NCBI GenBank assembly: GCA_905197115.1
Contig: CAJJXN010000015.1
Coordinates: 1-26,304 of the forward strand
Direction of reading: 5' to 3'
Length of the DNA stretch: 26,304 nucleotides
DNA from: an uncultured Bacillota bacterium
GTDB taxonomy: Bacteria; Bacillota_I; Bacilli_A; RFN20; CAG-631
The notes under the pieces were generated by a model. It ran no database searches, was not told the DNA's origin, and saw only the letters and a program-made list of their open reading frames with translations. Positions within the stretch are counted from its first letter, which is position 1; every line of letters starts with the position of its first letter. A program made the position numbers and the translations under genes. Positions 1-7,336 of the stretch are shown here, in pieces.

Positions 1-1637
1 CCATCCGCATTTCTTGCCGCACGACCAATTGTCTGGATCAACGAACGTTCACTTCTTAAGAAACCTTCCTTATCTGCATCTAAGATACATACAAGAGAGA
101 CTTCTGGAAGGTCTAAACCTTCTCTTAATAAGTTGATACCAATCAAAACATCATATTTACCCAAACGTAAATCTCTTAATATTTCTGTACGTTCTAATGT
201 TTTTGTTTCTGAATGAAGATAAGCGACCTTTAAACCAAATTCCTTGAGATAATCAGTTAAATCTTCAGCCATTCTCTTTGTAAGAGTCGTAATAAGTACA
301 CGTTCATTTCTTTCTATACGTAACTGTATTTCACTAATAATATCATCAATCTGATTTTCAATTGGACGTACTTCAATAATAGGATCTAATAATCCTGTCG
401 GACGAATAATCTGTTCAACATATTCACCATGTACACCTTCTAACTCATAATCACCTGGTGTAGCAGATACAAATATTGCCTGGGGAATGAGTTTTTCAAA
501 CTCTTCAAAACGAAGTGGTCTATTGTCCAATGCACTTGGTAAACGGAAACCATATTCCACTAATGTTTCTTTACGACTTCTATCTCCATTAAACATACCT
601 CTGATCTGTGGAAGCATAACATGAGATTCATCGACAATAAGCAAGAAATCATCTGGGAAATAATCTATTAAACAATAAGGTCTTTCTCCTGGCTTTCTTC
701 CATCAATATGACGTGAATAGTTTTCAATACCTGGACAGATACCTACTTCTCTCAACATTTCAATATCATGTCTTGTACGGTTATCGATTCTTTCATACTC
801 AAGTGGTTTTGCGGCATCCTGGTAATACTGTAGTCGGTCTTTTAATTCTTCTTCAATCGTATCACAAGCATGAAGCATCTTTTCTCTGCTGGTAATATAT
901 TCTTCCGCTGGATAAATCGTATATGTATTATAAGAGGCCTGAACATGACCCGTCAAAGGATCAACTTCTGTAATACGATCGACTTCATCACCAAATAATT
1001 CAATACGTATAATATAAGATTCAGTATGACCTGGTACTATTTCAATAACATCACCACGTACTCTAAAAGTACCTTTGACCTGATCCATATCATTTCTAGT
1101 ATATTGTCTATCTACTAAGAATGTGAGTAATTCACGTCGATCAATTTCCTGACCCACACGTAAAGAGAAAATCATTTCTTGATAACTCTGTGGATTACCT
1201 AAACCATAAATAGCGGCCACAGATGCAACAACAATCGTATCTTTTCTTTCTAATAAAGAATTCATAGCAGCCGCTCTCAGCATCTCTATTTCTTCATTTG
1301 TTTGTGATTCTTTATCAATATATGTATCACTCTTAGGAATATAGGCTTCTGGCTGATAGAAATCGAAGTTTGAAATAAAGTATTCGACACGGTTTTCTGG
1401 AAAGAATTCCTTTAATTCGCTATAAAGCTGTCCAGCTAATGTTTTATTGTGTGATAGTACAAGAGTCGGTTTATTCACCTGTGCAATCACATTCGCAAAG
1501 GTAAATGTCTTACCAGTCCCTGTACCACCTAATAAGACCTGTGTCTTTTTACCTTCATGAATTCCTTTCACAAGTTCTTTAATGGCTTCTGGCTGATCTC
1601 CCATTGGTTTAAATTTCGATACAAGCTTGTAAGACAT
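1..1637 (-). CDS. uvrB: UvrABC excinuclease subunit B, partial (C-terminus beyond the window)
   Basis: Subunit of the nucleotide excision repair endonuclease. UvrB is loaded by UvrA, verifies the lesion with its beta-hairpin and recruits UvrC. The minus-strand frame is open from the ATG at 1637 to the window edge, giving about 545 of the usual ~660 residues. Visible motifs are the N-terminus MSYKLVSKFKPMGDQPEAI, Walker A GTGTGKT (residues ~38-44), the aromatic hairpin region FYQPEAYIPKSDTYID, motif II VDESH, SATPG, and the helicase end LLREGLDLPE with QTIGRAARNADG. The C-terminal UVR domain lies outside the window. An AAGGG ribosome site precedes the ATG. The gene starts 14 bases after the ctp protease stop, so it is probably co-transcribed with it. 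Gln is mostly CAG (about 16 of 19), unlike genes to the right of position ~3,700. Confidence 0.97.
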   Translation of the reverse strand, partial: MSYKLVSKFKPMGDQPEAIKELVKGIHEGKKTQVLLGGTGTGKTFTFANVIAQVNKPTLVLSHNKTLAGQLYSELKEFFPENRVEYFISNFDFYQPEAYIPKSDTYIDKESQTNEEIEMLRAAAMNSLLERKDTIVVASVAAIYGLGNPQSYQEMIFSLRVGQEIDRRELLTFLVDRQYTRNDMDQVKGTFRVRGDVIEIVPGHTESYIIRIELFGDEVDRITEVDPLTGHVQASYNTYTIYPAEEYITSREKMLHACDTIEEELKDRLQYYQDAAKPLEYERIDNRTRHDIEMLREVGICPGIENYSRHIDGRKPGERPYCLIDYFPDDFLLIVDESHVMLPQIRGMFNGDRSRKETLVEYGFRLPSALDNRPLRFEEFEKLIPQAIFVSATPGDYELEGVHGEYVEQIIRPTGLLDPIIEVRPIENQIDDIISEIQLRIERNERVLITTLTKRMAEDLTDYLKEFGLKVAYLHSETKTLERTEILRDLRLGKYDVLIGINLLREGLDLPEVSLVCILDADKEGFLRSERSLIQTIGRAARNAD

Positions 1638-1651
1638 ATAATCCCTTCTTT

Positions 1652-3064
1652 CTATATTAAAGTAAGTACTTTCTGTAATGCATTGTCATATTCCTTATGA
1701 CTTAATCTTTCTGCAAGTACACTCACCATGCATTCCTGATCACTATATTCTAATACACCATCTACAATTAAACCATGATCCTGTTCAAAACGTTTAAGTG
1801 CATCACTTACACCCTGTGAGAAATAACCATCTGTACGACCTGGATTATAACCAAGTACTTCTAATAATCTTTCCATAACAATAATAGAATTATTCACATT
1901 ATCCACATAATACTTATCACTATAATAAGTGAAATAAGCAGATAAGAGAGACTGATCCTCTACTGTCACATCAGGAGTCCATCCCTTCTTATTAATATTC
2001 ACACCCTTAGGTGTATACCACTTTGCATAAGTATATTTCAATACAGAACCATCCGATAAGTTCGTCTGTGCCTGGATAGTCCCTTTACCATAAGATTGCT
2101 GTCCAATAAGTTTATATCCCTGTATTTCTTTAAATGTACCGGCACATAATTCTGATGCACTGGCTGTTCCACCATTCATTAAAATATAACCATTAGAAAA
2201 TGCATAATGCGTCTTTGTATTATCCTTATATGTTTCAGTCTGACCCTTTTTATTCTTAACAGTAAAGAGTGTTTCACCCTTCTCATTAAATAAAGAAAGT
2301 AGATCTCTAGCGGCAGTAATATAACCCCCACCATTTCCTCTTAAGTCTAGAATAATATCTGAGACATTCTGTTTCTTAAACTCTTTTAACGCTGTTTCTA
2401 CGTGCTGTGCAGTTGTATCTCCAAAAGTAGAAATATTCACATAACCATATGTTTTATTATTTTTAGTTCCTACATAATAAGTGACATCAGAACTGAAGTT
2501 CTTACGTACTGCTTTCACATTCAAAGTCTGTTTAAGTCTTTTTACCTTCAAAGAAACTTCTGTCCCTTCATTTCCTTTAATATGTTCCTGCATTTCTGTA
2601 CTTGTCAAACCAGTGAGTGATTTATTATCAGCATCAGTAATAATATCTCCTGCCTTAAGACCTGCTTTTTCTGCACTGCTTCCTTCTATAATACCAGTTA
2701 ATAAAGCACCACTATGAACTGGAGAGAAATAAACACCAATACCACTATAGCTGCCATTGATATCACTATTAAATTCTTTATTTTCCTGAGAAGACATAAA
2801 AGAGGAATGTGAGTCTCCCAGACCATCTACTAACCCTTGAATCATACGATCCTGAATAGATGTTTTAGAATCTGTTGTATCTAACCAGTTATTATTTAAT
2901 AAATCTACCACTTCATCGACTAATGTAAGATTTGTTTTCTCATTCGCATTTGCATTACTATTATGGAATACTATATAACCACTACCAAAACCAAGGGCTA
3001 AACATAGCACCCCTATTACTATATATTTGATTAATAAACTTTTCTTTCTTTTATTTAGTTCCAC
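1652..3064 (-). CDS. S41-family C-terminal processing peptidase (CtpA/CtpB type) with PDZ and peptidoglycan-binding domains
   Basis: Membrane-anchored serine protease that trims or degrades extracytoplasmic proteins. The 470-residue product has a basic N-terminus, one membrane segment (~13-33), a PDZ domain (~105-180, ending at KAGDIITDADNKSL), the S41 core (~195-370) and a C-terminal peptidoglycan-binding helical repeat (~390-445). The Ser/Lys dyad is visible: Ser302 in GGTASASE and Lys327 in SYGKGTIQ, with Gln331 four residues on. I chose the GTG start at 3064 because AGGTGA (3072-3077) sits seven bases upstream. The longer ATG reading from 3160 would translate through the gap terminator and gives an unnatural N-terminus. 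uvrB follows after 14 bases. Proximity of a Ctp protease and uvrB is also known in Bacillus. Codon style matches uvrB and the 3' half of gap. Confidence 0.93.
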   Translation of the reverse strand: MELNKRKKSLLIKYIVIGVLCLALGFGSGYIVFHNSNANANEKTNLTLVDEVVDLLNNNWLDTTDSKTSIQDRMIQGLVDGLGDSHSSFMSSQENKEFNSDINGSYSGIGVYFSPVHSGALLTGIIEGSSAEKAGLKAGDIITDADNKSLTGLTSTEMQEHIKGNEGTEVSLKVKRLKQTLNVKAVRKNFSSDVTYYVGTKNNKTYGYVNISTFGDTTAQHVETALKEFKKQNVSDIILDLRGNGGGYITAARDLLSLFNEKGETLFTVKNKKGQTETYKDNTKTHYAFSNGYILMNGGTASASELCAGTFKEIQGYKLIGQQSYGKGTIQAQTNLSDGSVLKYTYAKWYTPKGVNINKKGWTPDVTVEDQSLLSAYFTYYSDKYYVDNVNNSIIVMERLLEVLGYNPGRTDGYFSQGVSDALKRFEQDHGLIVDGVLEYSDQECMVSVLAERLSHKEYDNALQKVLTLI

Positions 3065-3091
3065 GTTCAAGTCACCTCGTTCCATTATTTT

Positions 3092-3119
3092 ATCATAACA
3101 TTGATGTTTTGAGTAGAAA
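3092..3119 (-). promoter_or_regulatory. Possible promoter for the ctp protease-uvrB pair
   Basis: On the minus strand TTTCTA (3114-3119) is followed after 16 bases by TATGAT (3092-3097), about 28 bases before the chosen GTG start. The -10 is good and the -35 is weak. Its position between the gap terminator and the protease gene is what a separate promoter would need. Confidence 0.4.
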
Positions 3120-3124
3120 CTTGA

Positions 3125-3156
3125 CCAAAAAGAAAAGATCCCTATACAGGGATCTT
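3125..3156 (-). terminator. Rho-independent terminator of gap
   Basis: A perfect 9-bp stem, AAGATCCCT / AGGGATCTT (3135-3143 and 3148-3156), has a 4-base loop. On the minus strand it is followed by a T-rich run (3134-3125). It lies 23 bases after the gap stop codon and separates gap from the protease-uvrB genes. Confidence 0.9.
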
Positions 3157-3178
3157 CCATTATTTAATTCAGATCTGA

Positions 3179-4207
3179 TTAAGCTAATTCTGAGAAATAC
3201 TTGATTGTCTTAACCATGTTAGAAGTGAATGAGTTTTCATTGTCGTACCAAGATACAACCTGAACTTCACTATTTCCATCAGGTAAAGCGTTAACCATAG
3301 TCTGAGTTGCGTCAAATAATGAACCGTAAGTCATTCCAACGATGTCAGAAGATACGATTTCGTCTTCATTGTAACCGAATGAATCAGTTGCAGCAGCCTT
3401 CATAGCAGCGTTAACTTCATCAACAGTAACAGTACCCTTAACAACAGCTGTTAAAACTGTAGTTGATCCAGTTGGAACTGGTACACGAACTGCAGAACCG
3501 ATTAATTTACCATTTAATTCTGGGATAACTAAACCGATAGCTTTTGCAGCACCAGTAGATGTTGGTACGATGTTTACTGCAGCAGCTCTAGATCTTCTTA
3601 AGTTACCTTTTCTCTGTGGTCCATCAAGAAGCATCTGGTCACCAGTGTAACCATGAACTGTTAACATGATACCACCCTGGATTTCTGCTAACTTGTTTAA
3701 TGCATTAGCCATTGGAGCTAAGCAGTTTGTAGTACAAGATGCTGCTGAAATAACTTGGTCTTCAGCAGTTAAAGTTGAATCGTTTACACCAAAAACAATT
3801 GTTTTTAAATCACTTCCTGCAGGAGCTGAAATAATTACTTTTTTAGCACCAGCTTCAATGTGAGCCATTGATTTTTCTTTTGAACAATAAAAACCAGTAC
3901 ATTCTAAAACTACATCTACATCTAATTCTTTCCAAGGACAATTTTTAGCATCCTTTTCAGCATAAATTCTAATTTTTTTACCATCTACAGCAATCCATCC
4001 TTCAGCAGCTCCTTCTTCTGAACAAGTAACTTTGTCTGCTAAAGCATATCTTCCTTGTGCTGAATCATATTTTAATAAATGAGCCAACATTTTAGGGCTT
4101 GTTAAATCATTAATAGCTACGACTTCATAGCCTTCTGAACTAAACATTTGTCTAAAAGCCAAACGTCCGATTCTTCCGAATCCATTAATTGCAATTTTTA
4201 CACTCAT
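3179..4207 (-). CDS. gap: Glyceraldehyde-3-phosphate dehydrogenase, type I (mosaic codon usage)
   Basis: Glycolytic NAD-dependent enzyme converting glyceraldehyde-3-phosphate to 1,3-bisphosphoglycerate in the cytoplasm. The 342 residues match the family length. The Rossmann start INGFGRIGR, active-site SCTTNC (Cys158), TVHGYTGDQ (His185) and the C-terminal SWYDNE are all present. AAAGGAG precedes the ATG, and a strong promoter and a terminator bracket the gene, so it is monocistronic. Codon style changes within the gene. Codons 1-153 use Ile ATT 11 / ATC 1, Gln CAA 3 / CAG 0, Tyr TAT 5 / TAC 0 and Lys AAA 13 / AAG 1. Codons 176-342 use Ile ATT 0 / ATC 9, Gln CAA 0 / CAG 5, Tyr TAT 1 / TAC 4 and Lys AAA 3 / AAG 5. 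The protein is intact, so a recombinant gene could still be functional. Confidence 0.98.
   Translation of the reverse strand: MSVKIAINGFGRIGRLAFRQMFSSEGYEVVAINDLTSPKMLAHLLKYDSAQGRYALADKVTCSEEGAAEGWIAVDGKKIRIYAEKDAKNCPWKELDVDVVLECTGFYCSKEKSMAHIEAGAKKVIISAPAGSDLKTIVFGVNDSTLTAEDQVISAASCTTNCLAPMANALNKLAEIQGGIMLTVHGYTGDQMLLDGPQRKGNLRRSRAAAVNIVPTSTGAAKAIGLVIPELNGKLIGSAVRVPVPTGSTTVLTAVVKGTVTVDEVNAAMKAAATDSFGYNEDEIVSSDIVGMTYGSLFDATQTMVNALPDGNSEVQVVSWYDNENSFTSNMVKTIKYFSELA
3682..3749. other. Codon-usage breakpoint inside gap (recombination or assembly junction candidate)
   Basis: The interval lies between the last ATT-style isoleucine (codon 153) and the first ATC-style one (codon 176), and covers the highly conserved active-site stretch around SCTTNC. 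Codon preferences for Ile, Gln, Tyr and Lys differ sharply on the two sides. The right-hand style continues into clpP and prfA, where Gln is CAA. The left-hand style continues into ctp and uvrB, where Gln is mostly CAG. The junction itself is inferred. Confidence 0.65.
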
Positions 4208-4224
4208 ACGAAAAATCTCCTTTC

Positions 4225-4248
4225 AATAATTTAATCTTTTAAATTATT
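4225..4248 (-). repeat. Perfect 10-bp inverted repeat in the gap 5' leader
   Basis: AATAATTTAA and TTAAATTATT flank a TCTT spacer. On the gap mRNA this would be a hairpin within a few bases of the predicted 5' end (~4253) and immediately before the ribosome site. It could stabilise the transcript or be a protein-binding site. The arms are entirely A/T, so a chance origin in AT-rich spacer DNA is possible. Confidence 0.6.
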
Positions 4249-4260
4249 CGTACATATACA

Positions 4261-4288
4261 ATTATAAATTAAAGTACAAGATTGTCAA
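4261..4288 (-). promoter_or_regulatory. Sigma-A-type promoter of gap
   Basis: On the minus strand, consensus TTGACA (4283-4288), a 16-base spacer and consensus TATAAT (4261-4266) lie about 54 bases upstream of the gap ATG. Both hexamers are perfect, as expected for a highly expressed glycolytic gene. Confidence 0.9.
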
Positions 4289-4314
4289 TAAAAATTGAGC
4301 GTATTTTAACTATA

Positions 4315-4337
4315 AATAATATTTATAAAATATTATT
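4315..4337 (+). repeat. Perfect 10-bp inverted repeat upstream of clpP
   Basis: AATAATATTT and AAATATTATT flank ATA, 51 bases before the clpP ATG. Promoter-like hexamers for clpP (for example TAAAAT at 4326-4331) fall inside it, so it could be an operator. It is not a CtsR-type heptad repeat. The 180-base gap-clpP spacer holds this, the gap promoter and the gap leader hairpin; I could not choose a single convincing clpP promoter. Confidence 0.45.
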
Positions 4338-4387
4338 AGGTATATTTTTTCATTTTTGGACATAATGTTATTTAGGAGGACTACAAA

Positions 4388-4969
4388 ATGAACTACATTC
4401 CAACCATTATTGAAGTGAGTCATGATGGCGAACGTCATTATGATGTTTATTCGTTATTACTTAAAGAAAGAATTATTATGCTCAACGGCGAAATTAATGA
4501 TAATCTCGCAGCTAATATTATTGCTCAATTATTATATTTATCTTCTAAAGATCCTAACAAAGATATCCAATTATATATTAATTCTGTAGGCGGAAGTATC
4601 ACCAGTGGGATGGCAATTTATGATACAATGCAACACATTCCATGTGATGTATCTACAATTTGTATTGGTCTTTGTGCTAGTATGGGTGCCTTCTTATTAT
4701 CGGGAGGATGTAAAGGGAAACGTTATTCCTTACCAAATAGTGAAATTATGATTCATCAACCAAGCGGTGGCGCCAGTGGTGTGGCAAGTGATATCGACAT
4801 TGCTTCAAAAAGAATTATTAAATTAAAAAAGAAGCTAAATATGATTCTAGCTTCTAATACGAATAAAACGATTCAACAAATCCAAAAAGATACTGAACGA
4901 GATTACTTCATGGATGCAAATCAAGCTTTAGAATATGGGATTATTGATAAAATTATCTACCGACAATAA
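4388..4969 (+). CDS. clpP: ATP-dependent Clp protease proteolytic subunit
   Basis: Serine peptidase that forms the tetradecameric chamber working with Clp ATPases in cytoplasmic protein quality control. The 193 residues are the usual length. The catalytic triad is Ser98 (in CASMGAFLL), His123 (in MIHQP) and Asp172 (in ERDYFM). AGGAGG lies eight bases before the ATG. It is the only securely identified plus-strand gene and is transcribed divergently from gap. Two cysteines flank the catalytic serine (GLCASMG and SGGCKG), where alanine is more usual. All Gln codons I read are CAA, matching the genes to its right and not uvrB. The last 17 bases overlap a small convergent gene. Confidence 0.97.
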   Translation: MNYIPTIIEVSHDGERHYDVYSLLLKERIIMLNGEINDNLAANIIAQLLYLSSKDPNKDIQLYINSVGGSITSGMAIYDTMQHIPCDVSTICIGLCASMGAFLLSGGCKGKRYSLPNSEIMIHQPSGGASGVASDIDIASKRIIKLKKKLNMILASNTNKTIQQIQKDTERDYFMDANQALEYGIIDKIIYRQ

Positions 4970-5084
4970 TCGCTGCAGCTGCTCCCAAAAATAAGATAAT
5001 CGTTAAAACGAGACAAGAAATCGTCAATACTTTTCTACGACGTATACTTCTTTGGGACTTTTGTTTGTTTTGACCATTCTTCAT
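4953..5084 (-). CDS. Small basic single-membrane-segment protein, 43 residues
   Basis: I do not recognise the family. The peptide starts MKNGQNKQKSQRSIRRRKVL, a strongly basic soluble head. A hydrophobic segment follows from about residue 20 to 42 (LTIISC-like, then LFLGAAAAIIV), ending in GR. This fits a type II membrane peptide with the basic head in the cytoplasm. GAAAGGA lies ten bases upstream of the ATG, and a good promoter (TTGGTT, 17 bases, TATAAT) lies 36 bases upstream. Its stop codon falls inside the 3' end of clpP on the other strand, a 17-base tail-to-tail overlap. The charge pattern, ribosome site and promoter together argue for a real gene. Confidence 0.7.
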   Translation of the reverse strand: MKNGQNKQKSQRSIRRRKVLTISCLVLTIILFLGAAAAIIVGR

Positions 5085-5119
5085 AACAAATTATTCCTTT
5101 CAAATTTACCTTTAATTTT

Positions 5120-5148
5120 ATTATACTATAATATTGGATTTAAACCAA
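5120..5148 (-). promoter_or_regulatory. Promoter for the small membrane peptide gene
   Basis: On the minus strand TTGGTT (5143-5148), a 17-base spacer and perfect TATAAT (5120-5125) lie just upstream of the 43-residue gene starting at 5084. This supports that gene and separates it from the neighbouring plus-strand gene. Confidence 0.65.
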
Positions 5149-5176
5149 TCATTTATACAAAGAAAGTAGCGATTTT

Positions 5177-5440
5177 ATGAATTTCAATCAAAGTTTTGAA
5201 GATTTTATTAATGTTGATTATCATAGCATGGGCCGCTTTCTTTTTAGCTTAAGCGGAAATGAATTTGGAATTATAGGTGCAGTTATTGGCTATATTTTGT
5301 GTCAAAATTTAGATATTGATGAACAAAATTCAATCGGCAATTTATTAGAACTTATCGGACAAATGATGCTATCAATTGCTGCGCAAAATCAAGTGAAACA
5401 AAATGATCAAAATCAAATCATTAAAAGCCCTTATAAATAA
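5177..5440 (+). CDS. Hypothetical protein, 87 residues, with a hydrophobic central segment
   Basis: I do not recognise it. The protein has an acidic polar start, a hydrophobic glycine-rich stretch (about residues 19-43, including FGIIGAVIGYILCQ), an acidic turn DIDEQNS, a second amphipathic helix (~52-70) and a polar Gln/Asn-rich tail. It could be a small membrane-associated helical protein. The ribosome site is weak (AGAAAG, ten bases before the ATG), and no strong promoter is seen. Its end overlaps the end of prmC by 20 bases, tail to tail. The GC pattern and amino-acid composition look coding, and no alternative gene occupies the stretch, so I accept it with reservation. Confidence 0.6.
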   Translation: MNFNQSFEDFINVDYHSMGRFLFSLSGNEFGIIGAVIGYILCQNLDIDEQNSIGNLLELIGQMMLSIAAQNQVKQNDQNQIIKSPYK

Positions 5441-6263
5441 ATAACATTCGATCTAAAGATGCATAATCTTTTAAAAATTCGTATCGATATTGAGGAAGTT
5501 TTTCTTCAATCAAGGCTTTTAATTCTGCCTTTTGATCATAACCAAATTCAAAGGCCATAAAGCCTTTTTCTTTGATCAATTCTTCGAAATGTTCAAAAAT
5601 GATACGATAAAAATCTAATCCATCCACACCTCCAAATAAAGCATTGTTGGGCTCATGTTCTACAACCATTTCATCTAAAATGGCATCATTTCTAATATAA
5701 GGTGGGTTGCAAATTAAAACATCATATTGAACTTTTTTTTGAAGTAATGGTGTAATAAAATCGCCCACTTCTGTATCTACCTTCACTTGCAATTGTGTAG
5801 CATTTTTTTGAACAATTTCTATTGCTTTTTCATTTATATCGAATAAAAGAACGTGGGCATTGTCCACTTCTTTTTTTATGGTAATACCAATAATTCCACT
5901 ACCACAACACACATCTGCCACTTCAATTGGTTGATTTTCAAAGTAACGATCTATTCTTAAAATACATTCTTCTACTAATTGTTCGGTTTCATTACGAGGA
6001 ATAAAAACATGTTCATCCACATAAAAATCATAACCATAAAAACAGGCTTTTTTTAAGATATATTGAGGAGGCATTTTATCATGAATATATAAATTAACAT
6101 ATTGTTGGAATTGCTCCGCTATTTGATTATCTACTACTTCATTGAGATGAGTATAGCCAATATGGAAATCACTATAAAAAAACATCCATTTAATGGCTCC
6201 CACATCCATTTTTGCTAATTTTGCTTGTTTTTCACATTTTTTGATGAGTTCTAAATATGTCAT
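5421..6263 (-). CDS. prmC: Peptide chain release factor glutamine methyltransferase
   Basis: SAM-dependent enzyme that methylates the Gln of the GGQ motif in release factors, enhancing peptide release. The 280-residue product has an N-terminal helical domain, the release-factor docking stretch ending IPRNETEQLVE (the usual Pro-Glu-Thr-Glu is Asn-Glu-Thr-Glu here), the SAM-binding loop VCCGSGIIGI (~118-127) and catalytic NPPY (186-189). It directly follows prfA, whose product is its substrate; the two overlap by one base (TAATG), which implies translational coupling. It is the last gene of the ecfA1-to-prmC operon, and I see no clear terminator after it. Confidence 0.96.
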   Translation of the reverse strand: MTYLELIKKCEKQAKLAKMDVGAIKWMFFYSDFHIGYTHLNEVVDNQIAEQFQQYVNLYIHDKMPPQYILKKACFYGYDFYVDEHVFIPRNETEQLVEECILRIDRYFENQPIEVADVCCGSGIIGITIKKEVDNAHVLLFDINEKAIEIVQKNATQLQVKVDTEVGDFITPLLQKKVQYDVLICNPPYIRNDAILDEMVVEHEPNNALFGGVDGLDFYRIIFEHFEELIKEKGFMAFEFGYDQKAELKALIEEKLPQYRYEFLKDYASLDRMLFIYKGF

Positions 6264-7336
6264 TATAATTCTGCCTCTAATTTTTCTTTTTGTTCTTCGT
6301 TCATTAAAGCATCTAAAATTTCATTTAAATCACCTTCAATGATTCGGTCTAATTTTTGCAAAGTAAAACCAATTCGATGGTCTGTTACACGATTTTGAGG
6401 ATAATTATAAGTACGAATTTTTTCACTTCTTTCGCCTTTTCCAACTTTTAACTTTCTTTCAGCCCCTACTTCTTCAAGTTGTCTCGATTTTAATTCTTCA
6501 GCAACTTTCATACGAATAATTTGAAGGGCTTTTTCTTTATTTTCATGTTGGCTACGGCCATCTTGACAACATACTACAATTTTAGTTGGAATATGCGTAA
6601 TTCGAATCGCTGATTCCGTTTTATTTACATGTTGTCCACCAGCACCACCCGAACGATACACATCAATATGTAAATCTTCTTCTTTAACCGTTGAATCCAC
6701 TTCATCAATTTCTGGCATGACCAAAACTGTTGATGTACTAGTATGAATTCTTCCAGCCGCTTCTGTTTTTGGAACACGTTGTACGCGATGCGCGCCTGAT
6801 TCAAACTTTAAACGAGAATAAGCACCTTCTCCTTTAATCATAAAAGAGATTAAAGAAAAGCCACCAAACTCTGTTTCACTTGATTCCATTACTTCAATTT
6901 TCCAACCTTGAGATTCGGCATATCGTGTATACATTCTAAATAAATCACCAGCAAAAATATTGGCTTCATCACCACCTGCTGCTCCTCTGATTTCCATTAA
7001 AACATTTTTATCATCGTTGGGATCTTTTGGTAATAATAATATTTTTAATTCTTCATAAAGATCTTTATTTTGATTACTCAAATCTTTTATTTCTTCATTT
7101 GCTAAAGCAACTACTTCAGCATCATCTTCTTCAAGCAATAATTCTGCTTCCTTAATTTGTTGAATGTTATCCAAATAATTTTGATATTTTTGAGCCGTTT
7201 TTTCTAATTGTGCACATTCTTTTGATAATTGGGTATAAAGTTTAATATCAGAAATAACTTCATCTTCTTGCAGTTTTTGTTGCAATTGATGATATTTACT
7301 TAAAATTGCATCTAATCTAACAAACATTTTATCCAT
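6263..7336 (-). CDS. prfA: Peptide chain release factor 1
   Basis: Class I release factor that reads UAA and UAG and triggers hydrolysis of peptidyl-tRNA. The 357 residues are full length. The stop-codon-reading Pro-x-Thr motif is PKT (189-191, in RVPKTEAAGR) and the catalytic GGQ is at 233-235 (in SGGAGGQHVNKTESA). The N-terminal helical domain, rich in Glu and Lys, spans ~1-110. The start is supported by AAAGGAG seven bases upstream of the ATG. It overlaps the end of the PHP gene by eight bases and the start of prmC by one. The prfA-prmC pairing is widespread in bacteria. Confidence 0.97.
   Translation of the reverse strand: MDKMFVRLDAILSKYHQLQQKLQEDEVISDIKLYTQLSKECAQLEKTAQKYQNYLDNIQQIKEAELLLEEDDAEVVALANEEIKDLSNQNKDLYEELKILLLPKDPNDDKNVLMEIRGAAGGDEANIFAGDLFRMYTRYAESQGWKIEVMESSETEFGGFSLISFMIKGEGAYSRLKFESGAHRVQRVPKTEAAGRIHTSTSTVLVMPEIDEVDSTVKEEDLHIDVYRSGGAGGQHVNKTESAIRITHIPTKIVVCCQDGRSQHENKEKALQIIRMKVAEELKSRQLEEVGAERKLKVGKGERSEKIRTYNYPQNRVTDHRIGFTLQKLDRIIEGDLNEILDALMNEEQKEKLEAEL

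Noticed and set aside
3065..3160. Longer N-terminus of the S41 protease from an ATG at 3160
   Set aside because: It would translate the gap terminator hairpin and has no ribosome site. The GTG at 3064 has AGGTGA seven bases upstream and begins a normal basic head plus membrane anchor.
4970..4985. GCTGCAGC/GCAGCTGC palindrome after clpP as a terminator
   Set aside because: It is short, has no T-run after it, and is part of the Ala-rich membrane segment codons of the 43-residue convergent gene.
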